A DNA stretch of 64,000 bases from NCBI GenBank assembly GCA_964523795.1, contig CAZGAO010000007.1, forward strand, positions 1 to 64,000, read 5' to 3'. Below are positions 51,852 to 61,076 of the stretch, in pieces. Each line of letters begins with the position of its first letter. The stretch's first letter is position 1. The notes beneath the pieces are model-generated. The model saw only the letters and a program-made list of their open reading frames with translations. It ran no database searches and was not told the DNA's origin. A program made the translations under genes and the position numbers. The stretch comes from SABY01 sp964523795 (GTDB taxonomy: Bacteria > Bacteroidota > Bacteroidia > Bacteroidales > 4484-276).

Positions 51852-52906
51852 TGATTCCTCCTTTTTTGAATTAATAAAAAAAGAAATAGCGGTGCTCCGA
51901 TAAATGAGGTGAGGATACCCACGGGCAAGACGATGGGAGCGATGATGGTGCGTGCGATAGTATCGGAAACCAAAAGAAATACCGCTCCAAAAATTGCCGA
52001 TGCCGGGATAAGATATCGTTCATCGGAGCCAATCACCGAGCGCACAATATGCGGCACCACCAGTCCCACAAAGGCGATGATGCCAAAAAATGAAACTGCG
52101 ATGGCGGTAGATAACGAAGCAACCAACATGCCCCACACCCTTACTTTTTGCACATTTACGCCCAGGCTTTTGGCCGTTTCATCACCCGCATCCAGGGCGT
52201 TGTAGTTCCATCGATGGTAAATAAAAAACAGCAGGGCAGGAATTACCACTAAACCCATCATCCTGAATTCCGGCCAGCCGCCGCGTCCCAGATCACCAAA
52301 GGTCCAGAAAACAATGGCAGAGATTTCCACATCATCGGCAAAAAACTGCAGTGCTGTGGTGCCTGCCGTAAAAAGGGATCCTACCATGATACCTGTCAAT
52401 ATTATGGTTTCTGGGCTGGCATCGCGCATACGCATCATCAGCAAAATGATGAATGTGGCCACCAGGCTGGCGGCGAAAGCGAACAATGCGATAAGGTAGG
52501 GTTTGTCGATAAGCACAGCATCGGCAGGGCTGCTGTTGGCACTTCCGGCACCAAAAAATATTACCGATACCGCAGCCCCAAAAGCGGCAGCGTTGGAGAT
52601 GCCCAGGGTAAAAGGCGAACCCAGCGGATTGCGCAAAATACTTTGCATGGCGGCACCGGCAACGGCCAAAGCCATGCCTGCCAGCACTGCCGACAAGACC
52701 CGGGGCAGCCGGATATTCCAAATTATCTGGTGGGTCATCTCATTGCTTTCGCCATAAAATACAGCCAGGATGTTGGAGGAAGATAAATCAGCCGTCCCGC
52801 GCCAAAGCCCCGTTAGCATAAACACTACAAGCATAAGTAAGCCGGAGATTAGGAAAACCCGCTTTCTGAAACGCTGTTTTTTATAAACTTCGAAGGCTGT
52901 GGTCAT
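51845..52906 (-). CDS. FecCD-family ABC transporter permease
   Basis: About 353 residues with some nine to ten hydrophobic helices and the FecCD pattern IRLPRVLSAVLAGMALAVAG, later GIIAFVGLVVPHIVRSVIG. The start at 52906 overlaps the TGA of the binding-protein gene (ATGA). An ATG at 52948 is also in frame. Would import a chelated metal or cobalamin-like molecule. Confidence 0.93.
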   Translation of the reverse strand: MTTAFEVYKKQRFRKRVFLISGLLMLVVFMLTGLWRGTADLSSSNILAVFYGESNEMTHQIIWNIRLPRVLSAVLAGMALAVAGAAMQSILRNPLGSPFTLGISNAAAFGAAVSVIFFGAGSANSSPADAVLIDKPYLIALFAFAASLVATFIILLMMRMRDASPETIILTGIMVGSLFTAGTTALQFFADDVEISAIVFWTFGDLGRGGWPEFRMMGLVVIPALLFFIYHRWNYNALDAGDETAKSLGVNVQKVRVWGMLVASLSTAIAVSFFGIIAFVGLVVPHIVRSVIGSDERYLIPASAIFGAVFLLVSDTIARTIIAPIVLPVGILTSFIGAPLFLFLLIQKRRNHW

Positions 52907-54021
52907 TTTACTGTAGTGGATTTTTCCTGCATTTTCAATTTTTGGCATGGGCCAAATTTTTCGATCATCGCATCATAAGCCTGACCTCCCAGGATGTTAG
53001 CATAAATTTCGCGGGCTTTTTGTTCGGGGTCAATATCTTTAAACTGTTCGGGGTAGAGCCATTTCCCAATAAAATAACTATTTACCAAAATGGTGGAGTA
53101 ATTGGTGGTGTACCAGTTGTAGGGCAAAACGGTGTATGTTTTATTCTCGTCCACCGCGTCCAGCAGATGTATCCACGGCTCATCGAGCATGTTGCCGCCG
53201 TAGGTCGTGCTCGACATATCCAAAAAGATGTACTCCGGGTTCCACTCGATCAGTTGCTCGGGGTCGATAAAGGCATTGATCATATTGTCGCGGGGCGAGG
53301 TCATTACTGCCGGAAGAGAAGCAGCAACATTTTGGATATTTAAAAAGCGAAAGGAGGGATAGCGCGGTTCGGTAGAGGTAATGCCGTGCGAGCCACGATA
53401 AGAAATGCCGCCAATGTAGGCCTGAGGGGCTTTGCCCGTTGAATCATTTTGGCTTCTATGCTTGAGGTCGGCGATGGTTTCGCGGATGTAGGTGCTAAGA
53501 AATTCGGCGCGGGCTTCGCGGTCCAGGATTTTTCCCAGAAAGCGTAAGGCTCCAAAAACAGTTTCTATCTCATCATCAAAGTTACCATAGTTTATTGCCA
53601 ATACCGGAATACCTGTCCGGGCTTGCAGGCGATCGGCCTCTGAAGCAGTGTAATAGCTTACGAAGATAAGATCGGGAGCCATGGCTGTGAGTAGTTCAGG
53701 ATCCGGATTGTTGCCCATGCCAATCACGGGTTTTTCGGTAAGCTGTGGATTAGCATACAAATAAGGAACTTGTCGGCGCGTTTCGTTGTATTCGATCCCG
53801 CACACCAAATCGGTGGCTTCCATCCAGGTTACCAGGCGCAGCATTCCGGCGTTAAGTGCAACAATTCTTTCGACTTTTACGGGGATATTTACCTTACGCC
53901 CCAGCATATCGGTAGCTTCACTGCTTGATTTTTTGCTTTTGTCAGGCGCATTTCCACAGCCACACAGCGTGAATAAGATAAAAAACGAAAAAGCTAAATA
54001 TTTAGAATTATCATAAAACAT
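52903..54021 (-). CDS. Periplasmic metal-chelate-binding lipoprotein (FecB/BtuF type)
   Basis: About 372 residues. Hydrophobic start and lipobox LCGC near residue 22. The binding fold shows DMLGRKVNIPVKVERIVAL, LLTAMAPDLIFVSYYT and FLDMSST. The linker helix between lobes is typical of metal-chelate proteins. The ATG at 54021 is used. The NikR gene is just upstream, past a MITE-like element. Confidence 0.9.
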   Translation of the reverse strand: MFYDNSKYLAFSFFILFTLCGCGNAPDKSKKSSSEATDMLGRKVNIPVKVERIVALNAGMLRLVTWMEATDLVCGIEYNETRRQVPYLYANPQLTEKPVIGMGNNPDPELLTAMAPDLIFVSYYTASEADRLQARTGIPVLAINYGNFDDEIETVFGALRFLGKILDREARAEFLSTYIRETIADLKHRSQNDSTGKAPQAYIGGISYRGSHGITSTEPRYPSFRFLNIQNVAASLPAVMTSPRDNMINAFIDPEQLIEWNPEYIFLDMSSTTYGGNMLDEPWIHLLDAVDENKTYTVLPYNWYTTNYSTILVNSYFIGKWLYPEQFKDIDPEQKAREIYANILGGQAYDAMIEKFGPCQKLKMQEKSTTVK

Positions 54022-54247
54022 GTGCAATCATTTTGTTTAATTTTTGATTTTTCTATACCTTATTAATAGGACATCCTAAAAAGTGTCTGTTCGTAAAGTC
54101 GATTTTCTTTTTTGATTTAAGATTGATCCCGCATGTGTGGGAATTGGAGATTTTAGATTGTGCTGAATATCATCAATATCTTAAATCTAAAATCATAAAT
54201 CTGAAATCGTATATTTTTCTAACTGTTACTTTAAAGACAGATACTAT
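54022..54247. other. Gap between nikR and the transporter operon
   Basis: Mostly MITE-like copy E (54082-54246). About 60 bases remain before the binding-protein start, in which no clear promoter is seen. Confidence 0.6.
54082..54246. mobile_element. MITE-like element, copy E
   Basis: 165 bp with ends AGTGTCTGTTCGTAAAGTC and TTACTTTAAAGACAGATACT. Interior stem as in copy A, with no nested insert. It ends two bases before the stop codon of nikR. Confidence 0.75.
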
Positions 54248-54649
54248 TTAACTGCAGGCACTCATTACCAGTTTCCCATGTTTAATGCCCTTGAGTGCGA
54301 TCAGGCGGTCAGCCAAAAGCGTAAGCTCGCCGGCCTGGCCTTTAACAGCGATGGTTTCGAGGCAATTATAATGATCCAGGTGGACATGCTGTACCGACAG
54401 GATCAGGTCGTGATAATCGTGCTGGATGTCGGTGGACTTGGTTTGAAGATCCTTTTTGTGATGATCGTAAACAATAACGATGGCACCGGCAACTTCCTGG
54501 TTTTCATCCCATTTTTCTTCCACCTTCGATTGCGAAACCAAAAAGCGGATGGCTTGCGAGCGGTTGGGGAATTGTTTACGTTCTACTATTTTATCCAGGT
54601 CATCCAACAAATGATCTTCCAGGGAAACGCCAAATCTTTTTAAACTCAT
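54248..54649 (-). CDS. nikR: NikR-family nickel-responsive regulator
   Basis: 133 residues. An RHH DNA-binding start (MSLKRFGVSLEDHLLDDLDK, SQAIRFLVSQS) is followed by the ACT-like nickel domain. The nickel ligands are present: His in QHDYHD, and HVHLDHYNC with His-x-His-x5-Cys. Likely represses nickel or related transport when metal is plentiful. The downstream FecBCD-type transporter is the obvious target. H. pylori uses a similar FecDE/CeuE system for nickel. Start at ATG 54649. Confidence 0.92.
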   Translation of the reverse strand: MSLKRFGVSLEDHLLDDLDKIVERKQFPNRSQAIRFLVSQSKVEEKWDENQEVAGAIVIVYDHHKKDLQTKSTDIQHDYHDLILSVQHVHLDHYNCLETIAVKGQAGELTLLADRLIALKGIKHGKLVMSACS

Positions 54650-54770
54650 CGTAACACCATTTTTAAATTCGTGCCACAAAAGTAAACGCTCTTAGCTAAA
54701 AACAAGCTGAATAATTAAAATTTAGAATGGGTTTAATTAGCGAAAATAAAAGATTTGTTATTTACCTTTA

Positions 54771-54801
54771 TTTGGTAATTTTAAATGTTGTTCTATCTTT
54801 G
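54771..54801 (+). promoter_or_regulatory. Bacteroidetes-type promoter for secDF
   Basis: TTTG at 54771-54774, 19 bp, then TATCTTTG at 54794-54801. It lies inside the longer open frame and argues for the start at 54859. Confidence 0.85.
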
Positions 54802-54858
54802 CACCCTCAAAAAATCAGGGTATTATCTAAGTTATTAATATTCAAAATTCTAACACAC

Positions 54859-57800
54859 ATGCAAAATAAAGGATTTATTAAATTTATTGCCATCCTGTTT
54901 GCTTTAGTATGTCTTTTCCACTTATCGTTTACCTACGTCACATCACGGGTTGAGAACAAGGCGGATGAATATGCTCATAATGCAGAAACAGATCGACTTG
55001 TCGAAATTTTGGCTGATGACGATGTAGCGCACACGCGATTTGTGTATGATTCGATTGCCAAATCACGCAAAAATTATTACCTCGATTCGATGGCGAATGA
55101 GGTAGTTTACAATATCGGGATTCGGAAATACACCTTTAAAGAGGTGCGCGAGCGCGAATTGAACCTTGGCCTTGACCTTAAAGGTGGTATGAACGTAACC
55201 CTTGAGGTTTCGGTTGTGGACATTATTCGCGGGCTTTCGCAGAACAATCAGAACCCTATTTTCCAGCAGGCACTTGCCCTGGCTAAGGAAAAACAAAAAA
55301 ACAGCCAGGAAGATTTTGTTACCCTGTTTGGCCAGTCCATCAACGAAATTGACCCCAATTTTTCGCTGGGTTCTATCTTTATGGCTGAATTTAAAGAACA
55401 GCTCGATTTCAATTCTACCAACGATGAGGTGCTCGCAGTTATTCGCACCGAAACCGAAGCTGCAATCGACCGTACCTTTAACATTTTGCGTACTCGTATC
55501 GACCGTTTTGGTGTAGCCCAGCCTAATATCCAAAAGCTGCAGACCGCCGGACGTATTTTAGTAGAGTTGCCTGGGATCAAAGAGCCGGCTCGTGTGCGTA
55601 AACTCCTGCAGGGTACTGCCCAACTGGAGTTTTTTGAAACTTATAAATTTAGTGAGGTTCAGCAATTTTTTGGCTCTGCCAATGCAAAGCTCGTTGACAT
55701 CCTAAAGGCGGATAACCTTTTGGAGGATATCACCGAAGATAGCCCGCTGACTGAAGAAGGCAAAGCTGAGGGTGATGAGACTGTGGTTGAAACTACCGAA
55801 ACCGAAGTAGCAGAAGCCGATTCAACCGAATTGGATCTTATCGAACAAATCCAACAAGACAGTGCTACCATTGATGCTGGCGCACGCAACGAAGAGTTTG
55901 CCCGCAACAATCCGCTCTATGCCTATCTTACTCCCAATTTTTTCCGCGATGAAAATGGAAACGTACAAGCCGGACAGAGTGCAACCGTTGGTTTTGCTGC
56001 CATAAAAGATACAGCCATGGTAAACAGCCTTTTGCGCAAAGCAAAAGATGTGTTGCCCCGCGATATGAAATTAGCCTGGAGTATCAAAGAATCCCAGCAA
56101 ATACCCGGTCAGCACGAGCTTTACGCGCTTAAATTAACCCGCGATGGTGGTGCAATTTTGGGTGGCGATGTAATTGTGGATGCCCGTCAAAATTACGATC
56201 AATCCAACCGCGTGGTGGTGGACATGACCATGAACTCGGATGGTGCACGTTCATGGAAACGGATAACCGGCGATAACATTGGCAATCAAGTGGCTATTGT
56301 ACTTGATGGTTATGTTTATTCGGCACCTAATGTAAGCGATGAAATCCCAACCGGACGTTCGCAGATTTCGGGTGGTTTTGATATTCCTGAAGCGCAAGAC
56401 CTTGCCAACATTCTTAAAGCTGGTAAACTACCAGCACCGGCTCGCATTGTTGAAGAAGCCGTGGTAGGACCTTCGCTGGGTAAAGTAGCTATTAGCGATG
56501 GTTTGATGTCGTTTATCATCGCCTTTGTGCTGGTGCTGCTGTATATGCTTTTGTATTACAACAAAGCCGGTTGGGTTGCCGACCTTGCGCTGCTTACCAA
56601 TATTTTGTTCATCTTTGGTGTACTTGCCTCGATGGGTGCTGTGCTCACCTTGCCCGGTATTGCAGGTATTGTGCTTACCCTGGGTATGGCAGTGGATGCC
56701 AACGTAATTATTTACGAACGTATCAAAGAGGAGGTGCGTGCCGGCAAGGGAATGCGCCTGGCCATTAACGATGGATACAAAAACGCCTACTCCGCTATTA
56801 TCGATGGTAACGTTACTACCCTGCTTACGGGTATTGTGCTGTTTACCTTTGGTTCAGGGCCGGTTCAGGGTTTTGCTACCACACTTATCATTGGTATTAT
56901 CTCCTCCTTGTTTTCTGCAATTTTTATCTCACGACTGGTTTTCAACTGGTACCTGTCGAAAAACAAGACTATTGTTTTCGGAAATAAGTTCACCAATAAT
57001 ATGCTTGCCAATGCCAACTACAACTTCCTGGGAATGCGTAAGAAGGCATATATCTTCTCAGCCATAATCATTGTTTTGGGTGTAACTTCTTTGGCTATGC
57101 GGGGTCTTAATTTTGGTGTTGATTTTTCGGGTGGACGTACTTACGTTATTCGTTTCGACCAGCCAGTATCACCCAATGCTTTAAGAAATGCCCTTAACGA
57201 GTCGCTTCAGCAACCTGAGGTAAAAACCTTTGGTCCCAGCTCGCAGGTAAAAATAACTACCAAATTTGAAATTGATAATGATGATCCTTCTGTGGATTCA
57301 ATTGTTCAAAGCAAATTGTTCGAGGGCCTCAAACCCTTCTACCTCGATCAGGGACTTTCGTACAGGAACTTTACCGCTGATACCGAAGAAGATAAACTAA
57401 TTGGTATTTTAAGCTCGCAAAAAGTAGGGCCTACTATCGCCGATGATATCCGTAATCGCGCCTACATGGCGGTATTGTTTGCCCTAATCGTCATCTTTAT
57501 TTACATTGCTATCCGTTTCAAAAAATGGCAATATGGTTTGTCGGGAGTTATTGCCCTGGCACACGATAGCCTGATCACCATCAGTCTTTTCTCGATATTC
57601 TACAATGTTTTGCCCTTTAATCTTGAAATAGACCAGGCATTTATTGCGGCTATTTTGACCATTATCGGGTATTCGATCAATGACACCGTTATTATCTTCG
57701 ACCGTATCCGTGAATATGTGGGCTTGCATCCCAAACGAAAACTGGAAGACAATATCAACTATGGGCTAAACAGCACCCTGGCTCGTACCATCAATACTTC

Positions 57801-58002
57801 GGGTACTACGCTGCTGGTATTGCTCATCATCTTCATCTTTGGTGGCGAGGTAATTCGTGGTTTTACCTTTGCACTGCTGGCCGGCATCCTTATAGGTACC
57901 TACTCATCGCTATTTGTGGCCAGCCCCATTGCTTACGACCTGCTTACTGCCGGTGGTAAAAAAGATGTAGAGAAAATTACGGTAAAAAAAGGGAAAAAAT
58001 AA
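54859..58002 (+). CDS. secDF: Fused SecDF protein-export subunit
   Basis: 1047 residues. SecD (helix 1, the periplasmic P1 region with LDLKGGMNVTLEV, then five helices with GMAVDANVIIYERIKEE) runs into SecF (LNFGVDFSGGRTYVIRF, YSINDTVIIFDRIRE). Uses proton flow to pull proteins through SecYEG. An acidic Glu/Thr-rich insert lies near residues 300-340. Chosen start MQNKGFIKF agrees with the promoter above. An ATG at 54727 lies upstream of the promoter. Confidence 0.97.
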   Translation: MQNKGFIKFIAILFALVCLFHLSFTYVTSRVENKADEYAHNAETDRLVEILADDDVAHTRFVYDSIAKSRKNYYLDSMANEVVYNIGIRKYTFKEVRERELNLGLDLKGGMNVTLEVSVVDIIRGLSQNNQNPIFQQALALAKEKQKNSQEDFVTLFGQSINEIDPNFSLGSIFMAEFKEQLDFNSTNDEVLAVIRTETEAAIDRTFNILRTRIDRFGVAQPNIQKLQTAGRILVELPGIKEPARVRKLLQGTAQLEFFETYKFSEVQQFFGSANAKLVDILKADNLLEDITEDSPLTEEGKAEGDETVVETTETEVAEADSTELDLIEQIQQDSATIDAGARNEEFARNNPLYAYLTPNFFRDENGNVQAGQSATVGFAAIKDTAMVNSLLRKAKDVLPRDMKLAWSIKESQQIPGQHELYALKLTRDGGAILGGDVIVDARQNYDQSNRVVVDMTMNSDGARSWKRITGDNIGNQVAIVLDGYVYSAPNVSDEIPTGRSQISGGFDIPEAQDLANILKAGKLPAPARIVEEAVVGPSLGKVAISDGLMSFIIAFVLVLLYMLLYYNKAGWVADLALLTNILFIFGVLASMGAVLTLPGIAGIVLTLGMAVDANVIIYERIKEEVRAGKGMRLAINDGYKNAYSAIIDGNVTTLLTGIVLFTFGSGPVQGFATTLIIGIISSLFSAIFISRLVFNWYLSKNKTIVFGNKFTNNMLANANYNFLGMRKKAYIFSAIIIVLGVTSLAMRGLNFGVDFSGGRTYVIRFDQPVSPNALRNALNESLQQPEVKTFGPSSQVKITTKFEIDNDDPSVDSIVQSKLFEGLKPFYLDQGLSYRNFTADTEEDKLIGILSSQKVGPTIADDIRNRAYMAVLFALIVIFIYIAIRFKKWQYGLSGVIALAHDSLITISLFSIFYNVLPFNLEIDQAFIAAILTIIGYSINDTVIIFDRIREYVGLHPKRKLEDNINYGLNSTLARTINTSGTTLLVLLIIFIFGGEVIRGFTFALLAGILIGTYSSLFVASPIAYDLLTAGGKKDVEKITVKKGKK

Positions 58003-58026
58003 TTTCTTTGGATTAATAATATTTTG

Positions 58027-58067
58027 AAGTCCCATCCATTATTCAAATTTGGATGGGACTTTTTTTT
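58027..58067 (+). terminator. Terminator of secDF
   Basis: AAGTCCCATCCA (58027-58038) pairs with TGGATGGGACTT (58050-58061), followed by T-run that merges with the -7 box of tatA. Confidence 0.9.
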
Positions 58068-58074
58068 ATTTTTG
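58048..58074 (+). promoter_or_regulatory. Promoter of tatA, overlapping the secDF terminator
   Basis: TTTG at 58048-58051 and TATTTTTG at 58067-58074 with a short 15-bp spacer. It lies inside the longest open frame, so it rules against the ATG at 58053. Confidence 0.6.
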
Positions 58075-58118
58075 CATGGTCGGTATTTTCCGAACATTAT
58101 AAATTAATAGAATTAAAG

Positions 58119-58442
58119 TTGACATTAGCTTTCTTTAATATCAGTGGTGGCGAAATTTTCATCATTATGCTTGTGGTTTTTTTGGTTTTCGGACCGGATA
58201 AAATTCCTGAAATTGCGCGTTGGATTGGCAAAGGGGTAGGAGAAGTGAAAAAGGCTACCAGCGAAATCAGGGATGAGATAAGCCGGGAAACCGAGGACAT
58301 AAAAAAACATACCGACCAAATAAAGTCGGACTTGCGCTTGGACGATTCCCTGGCAACAAAAAATAATGCTAAGCCTGATGATGTGGATAAAATCAAACCG
58401 GAAAATAATCCCTCCATTAAGCCAAAAGAACCGCATCTCTGA
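58119..58442 (+). CDS. tatA: TatA/TatB-family twin-arginine translocase subunit
   Basis: About 107 residues. FFNISGGEIFIIMLVVFLVF is the membrane helix, GPDKIPEIARWIGKGVGE the amphipathic hinge and the rest a charged helix. It forms the pore for folded Tat substrates, which in this window include the molybdoenzyme at 8359-10608. A TTG at 58119 is taken as the start because it gives the family N-terminus. The ATG at 58053 lies within the terminator stem. Confidence 0.88.
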   Translation: MTLAFFNISGGEIFIIMLVVFLVFGPDKIPEIARWIGKGVGEVKKATSEIRDEISRETEDIKKHTDQIKSDLRLDDSLATKNNAKPDDVDKIKPENNPSIKPKEPHL

Positions 58443-58589
58443 GCATTGTAACTAATAAAAAGGAAAGGCCGTGATGAAAAAACGAAATACTAAAGCAAAT
58501 CAAGCATCGTTTACCCTTCAATTTTGTGGATATTTACCGGACATAAAATAGTAAACCTCAATAATAATTTTCAACTTCCCAAAGGCATC

Positions 58590-61061
58590 ATGAAATCCAA
58601 GACCCAACCATATTTCGCCCTGCTACTCCCTTTTATTTTTGTACTTTTTATCAGCGATTTGTCAGCACAGAATCGGCGTACCGAAGCCGCTGATTCGGAT
58701 TTTGAAAATCTGCGCTACTCCCTGGCTATTCCCAAATACAAAAAGGCTTATTCGCGCGTGAAGGGCAACAAGATGGAGAAAAACAGGATTACCTATCAGA
58801 TGGCCGAATGCTACCGTCTTACCAACGAACCCAAACGTTCGGAAGCCTATTATAAACGGCTGGTACGAGCCAATTACGATCGTACCGAGCCGGATGTTTT
58901 GTTAAAGCTGGCCGATGCGCAACGCGCCAATGGCAAGTACGAAGAAGCCCTGGAAAATTATACCACCTACATCGAACGCGAGCCTGGTGACCCATTGGGG
59001 AAAGTTGGACTGCGCTCGTGCGGGCTTGCCTTAGAATGGCAGGAAAACCCGGCGAATTTTGAAATCGAGAAACTAAAACGAACCAACTCGCGCGAGGATG
59101 ACTTTTCGCCGGCCTACTCCGAACCTACCGCCAACGCCATCATTTTTACCTCGGCCCGTGAGGGTTCAACAGGAAAAAAAGATGACGAATGGACGGGCAT
59201 GAGTTTTACGGATTTGTATTACACCAAACAGGATAAAAAAATGGACTGGAGTAATCCGGTTCCTGCCGATGAAACGGAAGTGGTGAATACCGAAGCCAAT
59301 GAGGGGCAGCCCTCCTTTAACGGGAATTTTGGCAAGATGTATTTTACCCGCTGTGGCAAAGATAATGCTACCGTTAACGGCTGCCAGATTTACGTTTCGC
59401 AAAAGCAGGGACGGGGCTGGGGCGAGCCACGAAAATTGGAACTGGGCGGCGACAGCACTGCTGTGTTTGGCCATCCTGCCGTTAGCCCCGATGAATCGTT
59501 CTTAATTTTTTCTTCACCCAAAACCGGCGGTGCCGGCGGAAAAGATTTATGGATAGCTACGGCAAAAGAAGGAGGTAGTGCTTTTTCTACACCCCGCAAT
59601 CTGGGTAAGGTAATCAATACCAAGGGCGATGAGGTTTTTCCTTCCCTTCGTGGCGATTCGGTTCTTTATTTTGCTTCCAACGGCCATCCCGGAATGGGCG
59701 GATTGGATATTTTTAAGTCGGTGCGCCAGGAGGACGATAGCTGGAGCGAACCTATAAATATGCGCCCGCCGCTCAACACCAATTACGACGACTTTGGCAT
59801 TACCTGGCATCCTGATGGCATGGAGCAGGGCTTCTTTTCGTCCAACCGGCGCGGAGGTCGTGGTGGCGATGATATCTGGTTTTTTATCAATCCGCCAAAA
59901 TTATATGCCCTTAGCGGAAAAGTGCTCGATAATAGCAACCTCCAGCCAGTCGAAAATGCCGAAGTAAGCCTGGTAAGCTCGGATGGAACCACCCTTTCCA
60001 CCAAAACCAATTCGGTGGGTTATTACGAGTTTACCGATGACCAGGTAAAGCCTAATACTACCTTCGAAATCATGGTGGCCAAGGATAGCTTTTTTAATGA
60101 TAAAAATATGGAGACCACCGTGGGTTTGGAAGCTAGTAAGGATTTCGAGATGGATTTTATGCTCGATCCCATCCCGGATGAACCCATCGTTTTGCCCGAA
60201 ATTCTTTACGACCTCGGAAAATGGGAACTTAAACCGCAGTTTCAGGATTCGCTACAAGGACTGATAGAAACCCTGGATGCCAACGAAACCATTGTAGTGG
60301 AAATCGCTTCACACACCGATAGCCGCGACTCGGACGAACGCAACGACATCCTGTCGCAAAAACGAGCTGAATCTGTGGTTGATTATCTTATTCTGCGTGG
60401 CATCGACCCCGAGCGGATGCTGGCCAAAGGTTACGGCGAAAGAGTGCCTTTTAAACTCAATAAAAATGTTGAGCGTGGCGGAATAGAGTTTGAAATGGCC
60501 ATGGTTTTAAATGAAGCCTTTATCGATTCGCTGCCTACCCTGGAAGCCAAAGAAGCTGCCCACGAGATGAACCGTCGTACCGAGTTTTCTATTGTGAGCA
60601 AAGATTTTGTACCTAAACCCAAAATTAGAACCGATCTGACGAATAAAAATATCGAGGTTGTAGTAAATCCCGAAGAACAAATACTCGACTATACGCTAAC
60701 TCCTCGAGGACTTATCCAGGCCAATTGCATCGTGGATGGTTTTACGCTTACCTTTATCTACGACCGCCGCACCATCCGCCCCACCATTTCGCTGGGTAGT
60801 GCCTTGCGACTGCTCAAAGAAGGAGCCATCGACAAAAATAGCTTCCAGGGCGACCCCGAGCAGATTTTGGGTTACGGAACCATTGCCAACCGTGCCATTT
60901 TCAAAGTGGAAACCCTGCGCATCGCCGGTATGACTTTGCCTGATGTCGAAATACAAGTGGACCACAAGCTGCAGTCGCAGATGATGATTGGCGAAATGAC
61001 GCTAAGCGAATTTGGTAATTTTGAAATTGATGAGGAGAAAAAGCAGATTATTTTCGACTAA
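58590..61061 (+). CDS. TPR/PD40/OmpA-family protein with degenerate retropepsin-like C-terminal domain
   Basis: 823 residues. Signal peptide (ending LSAQN), TPRs (residues 30-145), PD40 beta-propeller blades (about 180-430, repeating APSPDESFLIFSS-like units, e.g. FGHPAVSPDESFLIFSS), a carboxypeptidase-regulatory domain (445-530) and an OmpA peptidoglycan-binding domain (EIASHTDSRDSDERNDILSQ, 550-670). This order matches PorE-like T9SS or gliding proteins. The last 120 residues resemble a retropepsin-type aspartic protease, with FIYDRRTIRPTISLGSALRL where active members have D-T-G-A. Start at ATG 58590. Confidence 0.88.
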   Translation: MKSKTQPYFALLLPFIFVLFISDLSAQNRRTEAADSDFENLRYSLAIPKYKKAYSRVKGNKMEKNRITYQMAECYRLTNEPKRSEAYYKRLVRANYDRTEPDVLLKLADAQRANGKYEEALENYTTYIEREPGDPLGKVGLRSCGLALEWQENPANFEIEKLKRTNSREDDFSPAYSEPTANAIIFTSAREGSTGKKDDEWTGMSFTDLYYTKQDKKMDWSNPVPADETEVVNTEANEGQPSFNGNFGKMYFTRCGKDNATVNGCQIYVSQKQGRGWGEPRKLELGGDSTAVFGHPAVSPDESFLIFSSPKTGGAGGKDLWIATAKEGGSAFSTPRNLGKVINTKGDEVFPSLRGDSVLYFASNGHPGMGGLDIFKSVRQEDDSWSEPINMRPPLNTNYDDFGITWHPDGMEQGFFSSNRRGGRGGDDIWFFINPPKLYALSGKVLDNSNLQPVENAEVSLVSSDGTTLSTKTNSVGYYEFTDDQVKPNTTFEIMVAKDSFFNDKNMETTVGLEASKDFEMDFMLDPIPDEPIVLPEILYDLGKWELKPQFQDSLQGLIETLDANETIVVEIASHTDSRDSDERNDILSQKRAESVVDYLILRGIDPERMLAKGYGERVPFKLNKNVERGGIEFEMAMVLNEAFIDSLPTLEAKEAAHEMNRRTEFSIVSKDFVPKPKIRTDLTNKNIEVVVNPEEQILDYTLTPRGLIQANCIVDGFTLTFIYDRRTIRPTISLGSALRLLKEGAIDKNSFQGDPEQILGYGTIANRAIFKVETLRIAGMTLPDVEIQVDHKLQSQMMIGEMTLSEFGNFEIDEEKKQIIFD

Positions 61062-61076
61062 AGCCGGAATCCTATT

